Assembly: GCA_963826145.1 (NCBI GenBank)
Contig: CAWGVW010000002.1
Coordinates: 62,001-126,000 of the forward strand
Source: JBGPLJ01 sp963826145
GTDB taxonomy: Bacteria > Pseudomonadota > Gammaproteobacteria > Steroidobacterales > Steroidobacteraceae
Direction of reading: 5' to 3'
Length of the DNA stretch: 64,000 bases
Each line of letters begins with the position of its first letter. The first letter of the stretch is position 1. The position numbers and the translations under genes were made by a program. Below, piece by piece: positions 63,155 to 64,000 of this stretch. Below the pieces are notes generated by a model. That model ran no database searches, had not been told where the DNA came from, and saw only the letters and a program-made list of their open reading frames with translations.

Positions 63155-64000
63155 ATGACAGTCCGATCCATCACGTGGTTCACGTTCGTGTCCCTTGCGG
63201 TATTCGCGAGCCACGCTCATGCGGCGGACGACCGCGCGCGCGTCACGGCGCTCGCGGACCGCTACGTCGAGGCATACGAGAAGAACTATCCCATCTCGTA
63301 CTCGTTCTCCGGTCTGCCAACGAAGCGCAACGACGGCATCGACATCAACTCGCCGGCGGACGTCGCTCGCTGGCAGGGACTGGTGAAGGGCATGTCGGCG
63401 GACCTTGCCGCGATCAGTCCGGACGCGTTCGCCGACCAGCCGGAGTGGGTCACGTGGCAGTACCTCAATCAGGCGCTGAAGGAAGACATCGCGACATTCG
63501 GCTGCCGCAACGAGCTCTGGAGCGTCTCGGCACTCGGCTGGCAGTCCGCACTGGCGCAGATCGCCGCCGTTCAGCCGGTCGGAACGGACGATGCGCGTTC
63601 GCAGGCGTTGACCCGCTGGCAGGCATTCGGACCGTGGTTTGACCGGGAAATCGCGAATCTCAAGGAAGGCCAGCGCCTCGGCTATTCCGCCTCGACTGGC
63701 GCCACGCAATCGGCGCTGAGCCAGCTCAATGACCTGATCGCCGGCGGCATCGAGAATTCCGCGCTGCTGACGCCGCTCGAGCGCGACAAGACGCCGGTAT
63801 TCGCGGCGACGTGGAAGAAGACGATTGAAACCTCCGTCTGGCCGGCGCTCACGCGGTATCGCGACTACCTTCGCGACCAGTACCTGCCGAAGGCGCGGCA
63901 GTCGCCCTCGATCGCAAGCCACCCGAACGGGCGCGAGTGTTACCGCGCCCTCGTCTTTTCCACGGTGACCGTCGATTCGGATCCGAACGCCCTGTTCGAC
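63155..64000 (+). CDS. DUF885 family secreted protein, partial (runs off window)
   Basis: 282 codons from ATG 63155 to the window edge, still open. A signal peptide (ITWFTFVSLAVFASHAHA, cleavage about residue 23) is followed by an alpha-helical domain typical of the DUF885 proteins (RYVEAYEKNYPISYSFSGLPTKRNDGIDINSPADVARWQGLVKGM). Many members are encoded beside peptidases and some relatives have been proposed to be metallopeptidases, but activity is not established from this fragment; the HExxH-like region would lie beyond the window. It is divergent from the D-amino-acid cluster and could share its regulation. Confidence 0.85.
   Translation, partial: MTVRSITWFTFVSLAVFASHAHAADDRARVTALADRYVEAYEKNYPISYSFSGLPTKRNDGIDINSPADVARWQGLVKGMSADLAAISPDAFADQPEWVTWQYLNQALKEDIATFGCRNELWSVSALGWQSALAQIAAVQPVGTDDARSQALTRWQAFGPWFDREIANLKEGQRLGYSASTGATQSALSQLNDLIAGGIENSALLTPLERDKTPVFAATWKKTIETSVWPALTRYRDYLRDQYLPKARQSPSIASHPNGRECYRALVFSTVTVDSDPNALFD

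Noticed and set aside
1..64000. tRNA, rRNA, CRISPR, prophage or intact insertion sequence
   Set aside because: No cloverleaf, repeat-spacer array, integrase or transposase frame was recognised; small non-coding RNAs cannot be excluded by eye.

Overview
This window is about 64 kb of GC-rich DNA with dense bacterial gene packing: many ATGA or few-base overlaps and no gene-free stretch above 300 bases. The gene content (YheS- and YadGH-type ABC proteins, a GreB-like factor, NodT/RND efflux, TonB receptor, PhoX-like and Fur-linked genes) suggests a soil or freshwater gammaproteobacterium, perhaps near the Steroidobacterales/Nevskiales/Xanthomonadales. That placement is inference. No rRNA, tRNA, CRISPR array, phage or intact transposase gene was seen.

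Layout. 0.1-8.1 kb: kdpFABCDE high-affinity K+ uptake operon with an extra 30-aa membrane peptide in front. 8.1-12.5 kb: a divergent pair of transcription units around a Fur-box-like site. One side encodes a di-haem peroxidase lipoprotein, a porin, an FMN-binding protein and a haem-b-like membrane protein; the other encodes ApbE, the flavin transferase expected to load FMN onto such proteins. 12.5-18.5 kb: six-gene operon with a GMC oxidoreductase and its Tat-exported small subunit, a quinone oxidoreductase, a Coa1-like protein and an M14 peptidase. 18.6-21.6 kb: TPR protein, AraC regulator, SDR. 21.8-24.5 kb: BNR propeller, MoaD/ThiS sulfur carrier and MoeZ-type activating enzyme. 24.6-25.5 kb: tandem bactofilins. 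25.6-30.6 kb: GreB-like/TPR/MFS/TPR unit. 30.6-37.3 kb: yheS, GNAT, HEAT-repeat protein, PhoX-like protein behind a Pho-box-like site, a tiny very basic protein, yadGH-like exporter. 37.3-44.7 kb: RND tripartite efflux operon ending with its probable GntR regulator and an NmrA-type reductase. 45-46.8 kb: ModE-type HTH protein and an MFS carrier.

46.8-64 kb is the most interesting part: one strand carries about 13 genes whose enzyme families all fit breakdown of D-amino-acid-containing peptides. They are M55 D-aminopeptidase, S12 serine hydrolase, N-acyl-D-amino-acid deacylase type amidohydrolase, M19 dipeptidase, an S33 aminopeptidase-like hydrolase, a TonB receptor, YkvI and APC carriers, a Thr/Ser dehydratase, a DSD1-type D-amino-acid lyase, D-cysteine desulfhydrase and diaminopropionate ammonia-lyase, next to an Lrp/AsnC regulator and a divergent DUF885 protein. 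I propose a D-peptide or peptidoglycan-peptide salvage pathway running from outer membrane uptake to PLP-dependent deamination.

Between 43.1 and 55.9 kb at least 17 single-base frame breaks disrupt seven genes, while protein similarity continues in the other frame. The flanks look clean. Either the consensus sequence is poor there or the system is decaying. Three perfect or near-perfect long inverted repeats (21.7, 23.2 and 25.5 kb) punctuate the middle of the window; two share the core GGGGACAGATTTATTTT.
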